Below are positions 38,995-49,104 of a stretch of DNA of 64,000 bases, one piece after another (the stretch's first letter is position 1; each line of letters starts with the position of its first letter). The stretch covers positions 1 to 64,000 of the forward strand of contig CANFKE010000008.1 in NCBI GenBank assembly GCA_947447465.1, given 5' to 3'. Under the pieces are notes generated by a model, which saw nothing but the letters and a program-made list of their open reading frames with translations, ran no database searches and had not been told where the DNA came from. Origin of the DNA: Chitinophagaceae bacterium. Its GTDB lineage: Bacteria > Bacteroidota > Bacteroidia > Chitinophagales > Chitinophagaceae. The translations under genes and the position numbers were made by a program.

Positions 38995-39924
38995 TTATTT
39001 ACTGTTTTGTTGTTGGCCTGAATGGTTGATCTCTACATCTCTTATAGATACTTCCATGCGCAGCGGATAGAGGTGTGCGTAAGCAAATATGAGCTGACCG
39101 CGTCCTCCCATTAAGAAGTTTGCAAATCCTGTGCCAAGTCCGGGATAACTTTCGCGGCTCACATAATAGAGCTTGCGAACGAACGGATATTCTTTGAGCC
39201 CTATGTAGGCAAGGTAAGGTTTTAAATATTGCCTGAGCGAGTCATTGAAAACAGAAACAACCCGAACGTTTTTAATGAAAGTGCCTGTATTACCCGGGTC
39301 TGAAGAATCGCAGACATCGGCAAGACCTGCAAAACCGATCGCATCAGGGTTCTTCATAACGTAGTCCACCACAGCTTTATTACCTTTTGCAGCATATACA
39401 TTCTTCCCCAGTTTCTGACCCTTTAGCAGAGAGTCGGTAATGTATCTTACCAAGCTTGATGACTGATCATCGAATACTACGGTGTATTTCTTTTTGGTGT
39501 ATTCACCTGTAAGGATGCCTTTGATTTGAGGGACATCCATGATACTGTCGGGATTCTCATTATTGACAATGAGTGCTACGGCATCTTTGGCCAGAGCTAC
39601 AGATGTAGGATAGAAAGATCTTTGTTCAGCGATCTTCTTTTCATCGGCTGTAAGTTCGCGGGTAACAAGAATAAGGCGTGCTTTGTTTTCAAAGTAATCT
39701 TTGAAGCACTCAGCCTCTGTTTTGTAATGGATGGTGACTTTAGCATTGGGGAAACTGCTGTCAAAAACCTTAGATTGTTCTTCTATAACAGCCCTGTACG
39801 TCTCATCTGCTGAGATGTCAATAGCTCCCGAAGACAAGGTGTCGGGGTGCTTGGGCGTATCATCGCAAGACAAGCTTAGTACGGAAAAAGAAACGAGAAG
39901 AATAGCAATTGCCCAACCACGCAT
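38995..39924 (-). CDS. PstS-like substrate-binding lipoprotein
   Basis: Lipobox LSLSCDD; GAIDISADETYRAVIEEQSKVFDSSFPNAKVTIHYKTEAECFKDYFENKARLILVTRELTADEKK. Confidence 0.8.
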   Translation of the reverse strand: MRGWAIAILLVSFSVLSLSCDDTPKHPDTLSSGAIDISADETYRAVIEEQSKVFDSSFPNAKVTIHYKTEAECFKDYFENKARLILVTRELTADEKKIAEQRSFYPTSVALAKDAVALIVNNENPDSIMDVPQIKGILTGEYTKKKYTVVFDDQSSSLVRYITDSLLKGQKLGKNVYAAKGNKAVVDYVMKNPDAIGFAGLADVCDSSDPGNTGTFIKNVRVVSVFNDSLRQYLKPYLAYIGLKEYPFVRKLYYVSRESYPGLGTGFANFLMGGRGQLIFAYAHLYPLRMEVSIRDVEINHSGQQQNSK

Positions 39925-40072
39925 AAATCACAATTTTACAAATAATTCAAAAAGATAGTGTTGTTGCTTTAAAGTTTGTAACAATTATTTAACAGCGCAA
40001 GATACCACCTGAAATGGAAAAAGAAACCATGCCAAGCATGTTGGTATCTGTGTTTACTTACTGATAAAATGG

Positions 40073-40306
40073 TCACATGCCATTTTTATACCTTCCGATA
40101 CCCAGGTAAATGCGGAAGCCACCATATACAGTGAGTAGGCCTGCCATGCCAAATACCAGACCAGTAGATAGTTCTATAGTACCAAAATGCCTGCTGTATA
40201 TTACAAATCCTGCCAGTCCCAGATATACTGTTCCCATCACGAAATCTAGTATCGCTCTGAAATTAGTACCTGTTTTATTGGCCTTCTGATTGTCTGCTGC
40301 GCTCAT
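40073..40306 (-). CDS. small membrane protein, hypothetical
   Basis: 77 aa with two predicted TM segments; same strand as the downstream PstS-like gene. Confidence 0.6.
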   Translation of the reverse strand: MSAADNQKANKTGTNFRAILDFVMGTVYLGLAGFVIYSRHFGTIELSTGLVFGMAGLLTVYGGFRIYLGIGRYKNGM

Positions 40307-40409
40307 GTTATTTTATTCTGTTGCAAATGTACTATTAGAGATGCAGAAATTCCCCAATTCCATAATTATGAACGGCTCAATTGCTGAATGTGTAATAATT
40401 GCCTATATG

Positions 40410-40868
40410 TTATACGGATTCTACAAGGGCTTTTATCTGAACGAGGATAGGGTTCCAGCCTTCGCCGTTGTTTCGGGCATCATTATACCTCTTTTCGCTA
40501 TTGGCTACGGTAGAAAAGTCGCCTTGATTCACATCGAGTCTGGTCTGGCCATTTTCTTCTGTAAGTGTATAGGTGACAGTAAGGTAATTTGCCGGAATAT
40601 CTTCAATTGCCGGATCGTTCGGATCGAAGGTGGTGTAGATAAGTTGTTTATTGGGCACGATGGCCACAATATGACCTACTACAGCAATAAATAATTGACC
40701 ATCGAAGATACCTTCCCATGTGAGGGGGCTTCCTACATTATAATCTGAAGTGGCTGCGCAACCAAACATATATTTTTTGGTCTGTTCGGGATCGGTCAAA
40801 GCATCCCAAACCTTGTCTGCAGGGGCATTTATGGTAATAGTGCTGTTAACGAACAGAGGGGTGTTCAT
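40410..40868 (-). CDS. SRPBCC / AHSA1-like domain protein
   Basis: STITINAPADKVWDALTDPEQTKKYMFGCAATSDYNVGSPLTWEG. Confidence 0.88.
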   Translation of the reverse strand: MNTPLFVNSTITINAPADKVWDALTDPEQTKKYMFGCAATSDYNVGSPLTWEGIFDGQLFIAVVGHIVAIVPNKQLIYTTFDPNDPAIEDIPANYLTVTYTLTEENGQTRLDVNQGDFSTVANSEKRYNDARNNGEGWNPILVQIKALVESV

Positions 40869-40918
40869 GGTAGTTGGTTTTGACTCAAATATAAATAAGA
40901 ATTGCTGATGAGATGCAG

Positions 40919-41758
40919 TTAAAACAGGCTTATCTGTACCGGTTTTGGTGGAGCAGGTCTGTGTATTGCCGGTTTGCGGAATGGATGTTCGGTATCAGTG
41001 ATGTGATATACTGACGATTCTTCATAGCGCGATGCAACGGAGATATGTGTATTACGGGCATGAGTATTGAACAGGCGTAATGCCAGATCTGGGTCATTAT
41101 TGTCTTTGGATAGATGTGAGAGCAATAAATGACTGAGGAAGCGGGAGCGGTGGGCCATGAATAATTCTAATGCCTGAACATTGGACAGGTGACCATGACC
41201 ACTGCGGATACGGTTTTTGAGATGGTGAGGATATCTGCCATTCTCCAGCATATCCGCGTCATAATTGGCTTCGAGAAATACCGCATTACAATCGGTGAAA
41301 TTGTCGATGACATTGCTGCAAACAGCACCTATATCTGTGAATACGCCTATTTTGACCCCATTGCCCGAAATGACAAAGCTGTGCGGGTCTATGGCATCAT
41401 GAAATTTAGGGAATGCCATTACCGACAGGTTACCGATGTTGACCGGAGTATAGGCTGTAAATGAGAATACCTGTGCCGGGTCAACCCTTAATCTGCTCTG
41501 TCTGAATGTTTCGGCAGTGATATAAACGGGTAATTTATGTTTGGATGCAATACTTTCTACCCCTTTAATATGGTCGCCATGCTCGTGAGAGATGAACAGC
41601 GCCTTGACCTTATCCATTGAAAGGTCGAGCCGTTTCATGCGTTTTTCGGTCTCTCTGCAAGACAGACCGGCATCTACCAGCACGGCTTCATTGTCATTAG
41701 CTATGTAATAACAGTTGCCATTGCTGCCCGAATTGAGGGATGTGATGTAGAGCGACAT
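40919..41758 (-). CDS. MBL-fold metallohydrolase (YycJ/WalJ-like)
   Basis: SLYITSLNSGSNGNCYYIANDNEAVLVDAGLSCRETEKRM; FISHEHGDHIKGVE; GHLSNVQALEL. Confidence 0.88.
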   Translation of the reverse strand: MSLYITSLNSGSNGNCYYIANDNEAVLVDAGLSCRETEKRMKRLDLSMDKVKALFISHEHGDHIKGVESIASKHKLPVYITAETFRQSRLRVDPAQVFSFTAYTPVNIGNLSVMAFPKFHDAIDPHSFVISGNGVKIGVFTDIGAVCSNVIDNFTDCNAVFLEANYDADMLENGRYPHHLKNRIRSGHGHLSNVQALELFMAHRSRFLSHLLLSHLSKDNNDPDLALRLFNTHARNTHISVASRYEESSVYHITDTEHPFRKPAIHRPAPPKPVQISLF

Positions 41759-41805
41759 AGCGCAAAAATAGGCTGATTTACTGCCGCTTACAAAACAATA
41801 TTGTT

Positions 41806-42087
41806 TCAGGCCAATACGTCGGCCAGTTCGGGTGATTTACCGAACACTGCTTTGGCATAAGGACAGAGCGGGATGATCTTCAATTCTTTTTCCCGGGCAA
41901 ATTTTACCACTGCATTGATTAATTGCTTACCTAATCCGCGGCCTTCAAATGCTTCGGCCACTTCGGTATGGTCTATGATAAATTGTTTTTCTCCTGAATA
42001 GACATAATGCATCGCTGCTATTTCGTGACCATCAACTTCGATGAAGAATCTGCCTTTTTTACCATTGTCGGCTTGTTGTATGTTCAT
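41806..42087 (-). CDS. small GNAT-family N-acetyltransferase (YjdJ-like)
   Basis: FIIDHTEVAEAFEGRGLGKQLINAVVKFAREKELKIIPLCPYAKAVF. Confidence 0.88.
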   Translation of the reverse strand: MNIQQADNGKKGRFFIEVDGHEIAAMHYVYSGEKQFIIDHTEVAEAFEGRGLGKQLINAVVKFAREKELKIIPLCPYAKAVFGKSPELADVLA

Positions 42088-42125
42088 GATGTTATAAATA
42101 TTAAGAGGTGCTCATGTATAAAAAA

Positions 42126-42156
42126 TGCGGGTTGCTATCTGCATAGCAACCCGCTG
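42126..42156 (-). terminator. terminator-like hairpin downstream of YceI
   Basis: GCGGGTTGCTAt-ctgc-ATAGCAACCCGC flanked by A-tract (T-tract on minus strand). Confidence 0.65.
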
Positions 42157-42162
42157 TGTATA

Positions 42163-42690
42163 TTATTGCTGAACCAACTGAATGTTAGCGTGTAGTTTTA
42201 CTTCTTCGCTTACCAGTGCACCACCAGCTTCAGTAAGAGCGTTCCAGTTAAGGCCGAAGTCTTTACGGTTGATCTTGCCGTTCACTTCAAAACCTGCTTT
42301 TACATTGCCCCAAGGATCTTTAGCGATACCATTGTACTCTACAGCCAAAGTAACCGGTCTAGTTACATCTTTGATGGTAAGGTCGCCATGGAGTTCATAT
42401 GCTTCATCGCTCTTTTTGGTGAACCCTGTAGAGGAGAAAGTAAGCTTTGGATATTTTTCTGTTTCAAAGAAATCACCGCTTTTCAGGTGGCCATCGCGTT
42501 GATCGCTATTTGTGTTGATAGAATCGACATTGGCTTCAAAGTTGATTTTAGCGTTCTCGAAAGTATCGCCTGCAACTACAGTGCCTGAGAATTCCTTAAA
42601 ATTACCTGTAACGGTAGTGATCACGAGGTGTTTTACCTTGAATTGCATTTCTGAATGTGATGCGTCGATCGCCCAATTTGTTGTGCTCAT
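42163..42690 (-). CDS. YceI-family protein
   Basis: WAIDASHSEMQFKVKHLVITTVTGNFKEFSGTV...GLNWNALTEAGGALVSEEVKLHANIQL; no signal peptide apparent. Confidence 0.93.
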   Translation of the reverse strand: MSTTNWAIDASHSEMQFKVKHLVITTVTGNFKEFSGTVVAGDTFENAKINFEANVDSINTNSDQRDGHLKSGDFFETEKYPKLTFSSTGFTKKSDEAYELHGDLTIKDVTRPVTLAVEYNGIAKDPWGNVKAGFEVNGKINRKDFGLNWNALTEAGGALVSEEVKLHANIQLVQQ

Positions 42691-42749
42691 TTTGTTTGTT
42701 TTTTTAAGTTTTGAAATTGTTTGTTTTGTTATGAAAATGTATTGAATTC

Positions 42750-43619
42750 TTAATATCTGATCTCTCCGTATTTGCCATCAAAGAAGTCGCCATAAGCGGC
42801 AGCTATTTCTTTGCTTGAGTTCATTACAAATGGACCTTCCGCAACAATAGGTTCGGAGTAGTGGCTGCCTCCAAACAATATTACATGTGCCTGAGTAATA
42901 CCGTTGTTGCTGAATGTTAGATCTCCGTTATCTTGCTCGAAAGCCACTACTTCACTTTTGCTAAATACCGTGCCATTTATTTTTATCTCTTCAGATGGTA
43001 TGAAAGCCGCGTATTCCAAGGTGTCTTTTGTAGGGTAGGTAAAAGATGCTTTAGGGTTGAGGGTGATATGGTACATGAACTCGTTGAGGAATGTAGTGAC
43101 AGGAGATGCGTTAACGCCACAGGTGCCTATCAGTACTTTTATTGTGCCTGCATCGTCCGGTAATTCGGTGATAGGCATGTCTGCAGGCTGTACCGCAAGG
43201 TAGTCGGGTAATTCTGCTTTATTCTTAGCAGGCAGATTGATCCAAAACTGGAGCCCGTGCAATATACCTCCTTGTTGTACAAAATCGGGTGCGGGGTTTT
43301 CGTCGTGGATCACACCATTGCCGGCTTTCATCCACTGAGCCCCTCCGGCGGTAACAATGCCATGATGTCCTCTGCTGTCGTAGTGTTGCAATGCACCACT
43401 GAAGAGATAGCTAAAGGTAGCTATACCTCTGTGCGGGTGAGCAGCCTCTCCTGTGGGTGGCTTGGGTATGCCAGCCTTTTGTTCGGTAGGGTAGAGGTGA
43501 TCTAAAAATACGAACGGGCCGACCGCGTGAAGATGATGATTGGGGATAAGTCTGTTGACCAGCAGATGTCCTACTCTTGCATTCATACCCCCGCTGCTGA
43601 TCTTTATTTTCTTTTCCAT
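42750..43619 (-). CDS. pirin-family protein (start trimmed to MEKKIKISSGG)
   Basis: HLHAVGPFVFLDHLYP, HPHRGIATFSYLFSGALQHYDSRGHHGIVTAGGAQWMKAGNGVIHDE. Confidence 0.93.
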   Translation of the reverse strand: MEKKIKISSGGMNARVGHLLVNRLIPNHHLHAVGPFVFLDHLYPTEQKAGIPKPPTGEAAHPHRGIATFSYLFSGALQHYDSRGHHGIVTAGGAQWMKAGNGVIHDENPAPDFVQQGGILHGLQFWINLPAKNKAELPDYLAVQPADMPITELPDDAGTIKVLIGTCGVNASPVTTFLNEFMYHITLNPKASFTYPTKDTLEYAAFIPSEEIKINGTVFSKSEVVAFEQDNGDLTFSNNGITQAHVILFGGSHYSEPIVAEGPFVMNSSKEIAAAYGDFFDGKYGEIRY

Positions 43620-43746
43620 TTTTTGTTGTTTTCGTTTGTCATAGCTTATCGCTTTTGACAACACAAAGGTGCAACAAAGGGAAGGTCGTTTCCAATGACA
43701 TTTGACAAGAAAGAGACTTGACATTTGTCAAGTTTTTTGTGTGGAT

Positions 43747-44355
43747 CTATTTCTGTAACGCTTTCTTTCTGATGCGGGACAGGGTCTCGGGGGAGATGCC
43801 CAGATAAGAAGCGATCATATTTTGCGGAAAGCGCTGCAGGAAAGTCGGGTTGTTTTGCAGCAGGTCCAGAAAACGGTCTTCTGCAGTCATACTGATGGAA
43901 GCATGGATACGTTTCTGCGTAGCAATGGAATGTCGCTGATCGAGCAATGCTATTGTTTTGCGGAATGCCGGTGAATTGCTGACCAAATGCTGCATTTGCT
44001 CTGAAGTAGCTACCAACAATTCACAATCTTCGATCGCATCAATGTTGAACCGGGAAGGGGTAAGCATGGTAAAACTTTCTCTATCTGATACCCACCAATT
44101 CTCAATGCCAAAGAAGATAATGTGCTCCAAGCCTTTATCATCTACCGAGTATTGGCGCAGGGCACCTTTCACTATAAAGGCTATATACTTACATACATCA
44201 CCTGCCTGCAGAAAGTATTGTTTCTTTCTGATCTTTCTGGAAGTGAATGCGACCTTGATCAGTTCAAATTCTTCATCAGTTACCGGTGCGCCGGAATATT
44301 CGCTTACATATTTTCTGAGCGCATCGTACATGTTTACCTCTTGCTGATTGGACAA
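43747..44355 (-). CDS. Crp/Fnr-family transcriptional regulator
   Basis: cNMP-binding-like N-terminus; RFPQNMIASYLGISPETLSRIRKKAL HTH. Confidence 0.88.
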   Translation of the reverse strand: MSNQQEVNMYDALRKYVSEYSGAPVTDEEFELIKVAFTSRKIRKKQYFLQAGDVCKYIAFIVKGALRQYSVDDKGLEHIIFFGIENWWVSDRESFTMLTPSRFNIDAIEDCELLVATSEQMQHLVSNSPAFRKTIALLDQRHSIATQKRIHASISMTAEDRFLDLLQNNPTFLQRFPQNMIASYLGISPETLSRIRKKALQK

Positions 44356-44392
44356 TCAAAAATAAGGCATTTCATACTAAAATGAGTAGTTG

Positions 44393-44758
44393 TTATTTTT
44401 CGTCAGGTATGAATTTCATTGATATGGAGTTGACGCAATGGCGGGTATTTTTGGCAGTAAAACGCTCGCCGGTAAACACATGTCCGAGATGACCATTGCA
44501 ATTGGCACAAATGATCTCTACACGATGACCGTCTGCATCAGGTACTCTTATTACAGCACCTTTTATTTCATCGTCAAAAGATGGCCATCCGCAGTGTGAA
44601 TCGAATTTACTTTCTGAGCGGTAAAGCGGTGTGTCGCAGCGACGGCAGATATAGGTGCCTTTTTGTTTGTTGTCGGTATATTCACCGGTGAATGCACGTT
44701 CGGTGCCTTTGTGCAATATCACTCTTGCTTCTTCCGGTGTCAGTTCGTTCAGTTTCAT
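44393..44758 (-). CDS. msrB: peptide-methionine (R)-S-oxide reductase MsrB (start trimmed to [10 protein letters not shown])
   Basis: [47 protein letters not shown]...[15 protein letters not shown]...[11 protein letters not shown]. Confidence 0.94.
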   Translation of the reverse strand: MKLNELTPEEARVILHKGTERAFTGEYTDNKQKGTYICRRCDTPLYRSESKFDSHCGWPSFDDEIKGAVIRVPDADGHRVEIICANCNGHLGHVFTGERFTAKNTRHCVNSISMKFIPDEK

Positions 44759-44903
44759 GTAGTCGTATTGTGGTATAAAGTTACGTGGAATGCGAGAATC
44801 GGGCAATCGGAGCATGCCGCATTTTGTCAATGGTAGTATAGGTAGATCAATGAAGGGTGATCTCAAAGAGCAGGGAGCTGCCTGCTGTGCATTTTTTGCT
44901 GAT

Positions 44904-46811
44904 TTATACATCCATAAATTCCCATGCGCTCTGGTATGCGTTCAGTGATTCGGCATAGGCAATGAAGTCAGAGTAGAAAGGCAGACGAGATAGGGTGCCG
45001 CTGTCGCCAATGATGACCAGTTTTTTACGGGCCCGGGTCATGGCTACATTCATACGCCTGATATCGGATAGAAACCCGATGATATTGTCGGTATTGCTGC
45101 GGACCATACTTATGTACATGATGTCGCGTTCCTGCCCCTGAAAGCTGTCTATAGTATTGATGGTGATCTTACTTCGATAAGGTTGTAAGTATGCAGCGTG
45201 CTGGTATTGCTCCTGCAAAACCAGTATCTGTTGTCTGTAGGGAGATATGATCCCTATAGTGGGGAAATTTTCAGGCGTATAATGTGACTGTAATGCAGTG
45301 ATGAGCTGCTCCATGTGTTTGAAGAGCAGTATTGCCTCCTCGGGGTTGCTGGTACTTGTGCCTTCTGTTTTTTCATCGAATCCGCAGCCTGCGGTATCAA
45401 CAAAAGCCAGTGGTGCATCGTTGTCATGCAGTAGATGCTGTGCTACAGAGCCATGCGCTATAAGTTTGTCGTCATAAAATACTTTTGATGAATAACCCAT
45501 TATCTGTTCATTCATGCGGTACTGTTCCTGCAGCAAGACAACACTTTCGGGATGGAGAGCAACGCATTTCTCGAGGAGTGTGTGAGACAGACCTTGTTTT
45601 GCGGCTTCATTACTTTTGATGGTGGGCGGCAACTGGCAGTGGTCGCCGGCAAGTACTACTTTCTTCGCTTTGAGTATGGGTATCCAGCAGGCAGGTTCCA
45701 GAGCTTGCCCGGCTTCGTCTATAACAAGCGTATGATATTTTATATCGCGTACCGTATAATGGTTGGCCCCAACCAGCGTGGCAGTGATGACCTGAGCTTT
45801 GGCAACAATATCATCAATGATATATTGTTCTGTGTTGCCCACGTCTTTCATTATTTTTCTGGCTTCGTCGAAGAGGGCCTTTCTTTGCTCCCGTTCGGCT
45901 TTGCCAAAGCTGCGTTTATATTTATGCGCCATGTTCTTAAATTCTGACGCACGTTGCTTCAACTTCTTTATTTCTTTATTCGCGCTATGTTCGCCCATCT
46001 TACTATCGAGCGTAAGTGCCATTAAATGATCAGATACACGGGCGGGGTTGCCTACGCGTAATACATTCAACCCTTCTTCAGATAACTTTTCGCTGAGCAG
46101 GTCAACAGCCGCATTGCTGGGAGCTACTACCAGTATCTGTTGATGATCGTGCCGGATCAATGCCTTTATTGCCTGAACCAGAGTGGTGGTCTTGCCCGTG
46201 CCGGGAGGGCCATGTACTATTGCCAGTTCATTGGCCTGAATGATCCTGTTAACGGCCTCTTGCTGCATTGCATTGAGTCTGGCGTTGACTATTGTATCAA
46301 GAGAAGTGTCGAATGCCGGTTTGGTCTGCCCAGTCAATATATTGATCAGCCGGCTTTCATCCTTCTTCTCTGCCATTGAAGTAGCGAGTTTCAAGGCACT
46401 GTTCATTTCTTCGTAGCTATTATCGTCGAAGAGGAGATCTATACCCAGTTTGCCATCGTCGGCCCAATCGGGTAGTTCGTCAGTACGAAGACTTATCTTT
46501 AGTTTGTTACCTCCCTGGTAAGTGATAGTACCTTCAATTCTATGTTCTTTAGGTTCGTGGTTGGAGAATAGTACTGCTGATGCCCCAAATCTTAATTGAT
46601 GATTTACATCGTGGTGAGTGGTGCGTTCTACTTCAACAGTGAGATAATCGCCCCTGCCCAGTTCTGTACCTCTGATGGCTATAGGATACCAGCTTAGTCC
46701 ATTGGCTCTGCGTTCTGCTACAGATGAACGTTCTGTAAGTTGTATATATGCATTCCTGTCTTCTTCCCGTTCTAATTTCAGCAGGTCGAGCAGGCTCTTA
46801 AAGTATTCCAT
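44904..46811 (-). CDS. IGHMBP2/SMUBP-2-like SF1 DNA/RNA helicase
   Basis: [19 protein letters not shown] Walker [58 protein letters not shown]. Confidence 0.93.
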   Translation of the reverse strand: MEYFKSLLDLLKLEREEDRNAYIQLTERSSVAERRANGLSWYPIAIRGTELGRGDYLTVEVERTTHHDVNHQLRFGASAVLFSNHEPKEHRIEGTITYQGGNKLKISLRTDELPDWADDGKLGIDLLFDDNSYEEMNSALKLATSMAEKKDESRLINILTGQTKPAFDTSLDTIVNARLNAMQQEAVNRIIQANELAIVHGPPGTGKTTTLVQAIKALIRHDHQQILVVAPSNAAVDLLSEKLSEEGLNVLRVGNPARVSDHLMALTLDSKMGEHSANKEIKKLKQRASEFKNMAHKYKRSFGKAEREQRKALFDEARKIMKDVGNTEQYIIDDIVAKAQVITATLVGANHYTVRDIKYHTLVIDEAGQALEPACWIPILKAKKVVLAGDHCQLPPTIKSNEAAKQGLSHTLLEKCVALHPESVVLLQEQYRMNEQIMGYSSKVFYDDKLIAHGSVAQHLLHDNDAPLAFVDTAGCGFDEKTEGTSTSNPEEAILLFKHMEQLITALQSHYTPENFPTIGIISPYRQQILVLQEQYQHAAYLQPYRSKITINTIDSFQGQERDIMYISMVRSNTDNIIGFLSDIRRMNVAMTRARKKLVIIGDSGTLSRLPFYSDFIAYAESLNAYQSAWEFMDV

Positions 46812-46953
46812 TGTGGTGCAAAGGTAATACTAGTAATGGCTTTGTGATGGAATAGGGAATATGACGAGCTTTGTATTGTGGGAGATCGTGTGTATTTTGT
46901 TAAGTCCCAAGATGTTTTAGCAATATTACGTCTATATAAGTAAGCGTATCATT

Positions 46954-47688
46954 ATGAAGAAGCAACTTCCTATTCAAATAGACATTCCTCGACCCTGTAG
47001 CCAGGACTGGGATGAAATGACGCCACAGGGACAGGGGAGGCATTGCGATAGTTGCAATAAGACAGTCATTGACTTTTCTTCATGGAGCGATACTGAGTTG
47101 TTTAGCTTTTTTAATAAAAATACAGCACCTGTCTGCGGCAGGTATCTTGAATCTCAATTGAGGAGACCAATAGTTATTCCTTATCAACCACACAGTCGAT
47201 TATACAGGATGGCTGTTGCTATGGGGCTCACATTACTATTTGTACATGGGCCTGAGGTAAGGGCACAAAGCAGACCGCCGATAGTTGCCACCGATTCTCT
47301 GATCTCTGAATTGAAGGGAAATAAAACAGATTCATCAACCTCTGAGATACGAGGAACAGTTACAGACGATAAGAAGGAGCCTCTTGTGAATGCGACTGTG
47401 CAAATATTGCAAAATAGGGTATTGAAAGGAGCAACTCTTACAGATTTTGACGGTAGATATTCAATCAAAGGATTGGATAGTGGTAGCTATGATATACAGG
47501 TGAGTTATGTAGGGTATAAAACGGCAATAGTAACTAAAGTCTCTATTGCGTCATCATTCATTGTGCTGGATTTTAAATTAGATATGTCGAGAAAATATGT
47601 CATGGGTGAACGAGTGGTCATCATACAACGTGATTACCCATTGATAGATAAATTTAAAGATTCTTACAAAATTCGCCCGAAGTGGTAG
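46954..47688 (+). CDS. transmembrane protein with N-terminal Cys-rich motif and C-terminal CarboxypepD_reg-like domain
   Basis: CSQDWDEMTPQGQGRHCDSCNKTVIDFS; TM; EIRGTVTDDKKEPLVNATVQI...TDFDGRYSIKGLDSGSYDIQVSYVGYKT. Confidence 0.78.
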   Translation: MKKQLPIQIDIPRPCSQDWDEMTPQGQGRHCDSCNKTVIDFSSWSDTELFSFFNKNTAPVCGRYLESQLRRPIVIPYQPHSRLYRMAVAMGLTLLFVHGPEVRAQSRPPIVATDSLISELKGNKTDSSTSEIRGTVTDDKKEPLVNATVQILQNRVLKGATLTDFDGRYSIKGLDSGSYDIQVSYVGYKTAIVTKVSIASSFIVLDFKLDMSRKYVMGERVVIIQRDYPLIDKFKDSYKIRPKW

Positions 47689-47691
47689 CAG

Positions 47692-47991
47692 TTATTGTAT
47701 GATATTAAATACCACAAATACCGTTGTAATGAACAATGTGAGCAGACCGGTAAGAAATACATAATCTGCTATGCTTTCGAAGAGTGCAGACCGGCTGGTC
47801 TTGCTTCTGATTGATAAGAATGACAGCAGACAACTGGATATGAACAAAAACATGGAAAGAGCGGTACACTCATCTATGAACGATCGTTCACTCAGTTTCA
47901 GTGCTTTTAAAGAAATGAATACCACAAAGCATAATCCAAAGAGGTTTGAAGAGGTATTCAGGATGTGGGGTGATTTGTTGTCTTTTGACAT
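47692..47991 (-). CDS. small hypothetical membrane protein
   Basis: 99 aa with three to four hydrophobic segments. Confidence 0.5.
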   Translation of the reverse strand: MSKDNKSPHILNTSSNLFGLCFVVFISLKALKLSERSFIDECTALSMFLFISSCLLSFLSIRSKTSRSALFESIADYVFLTGLLTLFITTVFVVFNIIQ

Positions 47992-48126
47992 TTTTTGATA
48001 TTGTTCTATAAAGTTAGTGACCCCCTTTTTGTTCCGGTGTTAAAATAGTCTTATAGTATAACCTCAGTTATAATTGACCATGCTCCAATTCAAGGCTAAC
48101 TATTTGTAAAAAATAATATTCATTTC

Positions 48127-48165
48127 GGGTTACCTTTTTAAATGGCAGGTATCAATATTCGAACC
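48127..48165 (+). promoter_or_regulatory. conserved upstream element of mini-lipoprotein family (copy 1)
   Basis: GGGTTACCTTTTTAAATGGCAGGTATCAATATTCGAAC aligns with copies at 48539 and 62880(-). Confidence 0.7.
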
Positions 48166-48183
48166 ATTTAAAACACATAAATT

Positions 48184-48423
48184 ATGAAATTAGTTAAACT
48201 AAGCGTTCTTGCACTTGCAATGGGACTTTTTGTAGCTTCTTGCGGCAACGGAAATGGTGATGCACCTAAAACAGATACTGCAACACCACCTCCAGCTGCT
48301 CCGCCAGCAACACCACCACCGGCTGATACGACAGCAAAACCTGCGGACACTACAAAGCCGGCTGATGCTGCTAAGCCTGCTGATGTTAAAATGGAAGAAA
48401 AGAAAGAAGAAAAGAAGAAATAG
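48184..48423 (+). CDS. small Ala/Pro/Thr/Lys-rich lipoprotein (paralog 1)
   Basis: MKLVKLSVLALAMGLFVASCGNG lipobox; low-complexity tail ending EEKKEEKKK. Confidence 0.75.
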   Translation: MKLVKLSVLALAMGLFVASCGNGNGDAPKTDTATPPPAAPPATPPPADTTAKPADTTKPADAAKPADVKMEEKKEEKKK

Positions 48424-48444
48424 TAGATTTTTGCTACATATTTA

Positions 48445-48480
48445 AATGGAAAGTCATCCATGCTTATGGGTGACTTTTTC
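48445..48480 (+). terminator. Rho-independent terminator
   Basis: AAAGTCAtCC-atgcttat-GGgTGACTTTTT. Confidence 0.65.
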
Positions 48481-48538
48481 ATTGGATAACCTGCCTTTTA
48501 AGCGATTTCAAATATTTTTAAAAATATACGAAAAATTT

Positions 48539-48577
48539 GGGTTACCTTTTTTCAAATGCGGTATAAACATGCATAAC
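48539..48577 (+). promoter_or_regulatory. conserved upstream element of mini-lipoprotein family (copy 2)
   Basis: GGGTTACCTTTTTTCAAATGCGGTATAAACATGCATAAC. Confidence 0.7.
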
Positions 48578-48593
48578 GTTTAAAAACAAAATT

Positions 48594-48851
48594 ATGAAAT
48601 TAGTAAAATTGAGCGTATTCGCTCTTACAATGGGTCTTTTCCTTGCATCTTGCGGTGGTGCTAAAACTGAAGAAGCTAAGACTGATTCAGCTATGGCAAC
48701 TACAGCTCCAGTTGAAGCTGCTCCAGCTCCAGCTGCTGACACAACTGCTAAGCCAGCTGCTGATACAGCTAAGCCAGCTGCTGCTGCAACTGAAGTTAAG
48801 AAGGAAGAGCCAAAGAAGGCTGAAACTAAGACTGACGCTAAGAAGAAGTAA
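48594..48851 (+). CDS. small Ala/Pro/Lys-rich lipoprotein (paralog 2)
   Basis: MKLVKLSVFALTMGLFLASCGGAKTEEAKTDSAMATTAPVEAAPAPAADTT...KKK. Confidence 0.78.
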   Translation: MKLVKLSVFALTMGLFLASCGGAKTEEAKTDSAMATTAPVEAAPAPAADTTAKPAADTAKPAAAATEVKKEEPKKAETKTDAKKK

Positions 48852-48869
48852 TTCTTACTTATCAAGTTA

Positions 48870-48906
48870 TAAAAAACCATTCCGATCATTCGGAATGGTT
48901 TTTTTG
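48870..48906 (+). terminator. Rho-independent terminator
   Basis: AAAAAACCATTCCGA-tca-TTCGGAATGGTTTTTTT. Confidence 0.8.
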
Positions 48907-49052
48907 TTTTGTGTATGTGTTCGTCTGAATTTTCGAGCGGTAATTTGGAGTCAGGGCTTAGAGATGTGCAAAATATCTGTAGGTGTATTTCAAAGAAAGA
49001 TGCCCGGGGGTTACTGCTGCGGACAGAGGTATTATTGAGTATTTATATATGT

Positions 49053-49085
49053 AGAAAAGCCATTCCCTTTCAGGAATGGCTTTTA
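49053..49085 (-). terminator. terminator hairpin downstream of the M1 metalloprotease
   Basis: AAAAGCCATTCC-cttt-caGGAATGGCTTTT. Confidence 0.65.
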
Positions 49086-49104
49086 GATGATATCGGATAA
49101 TAGA

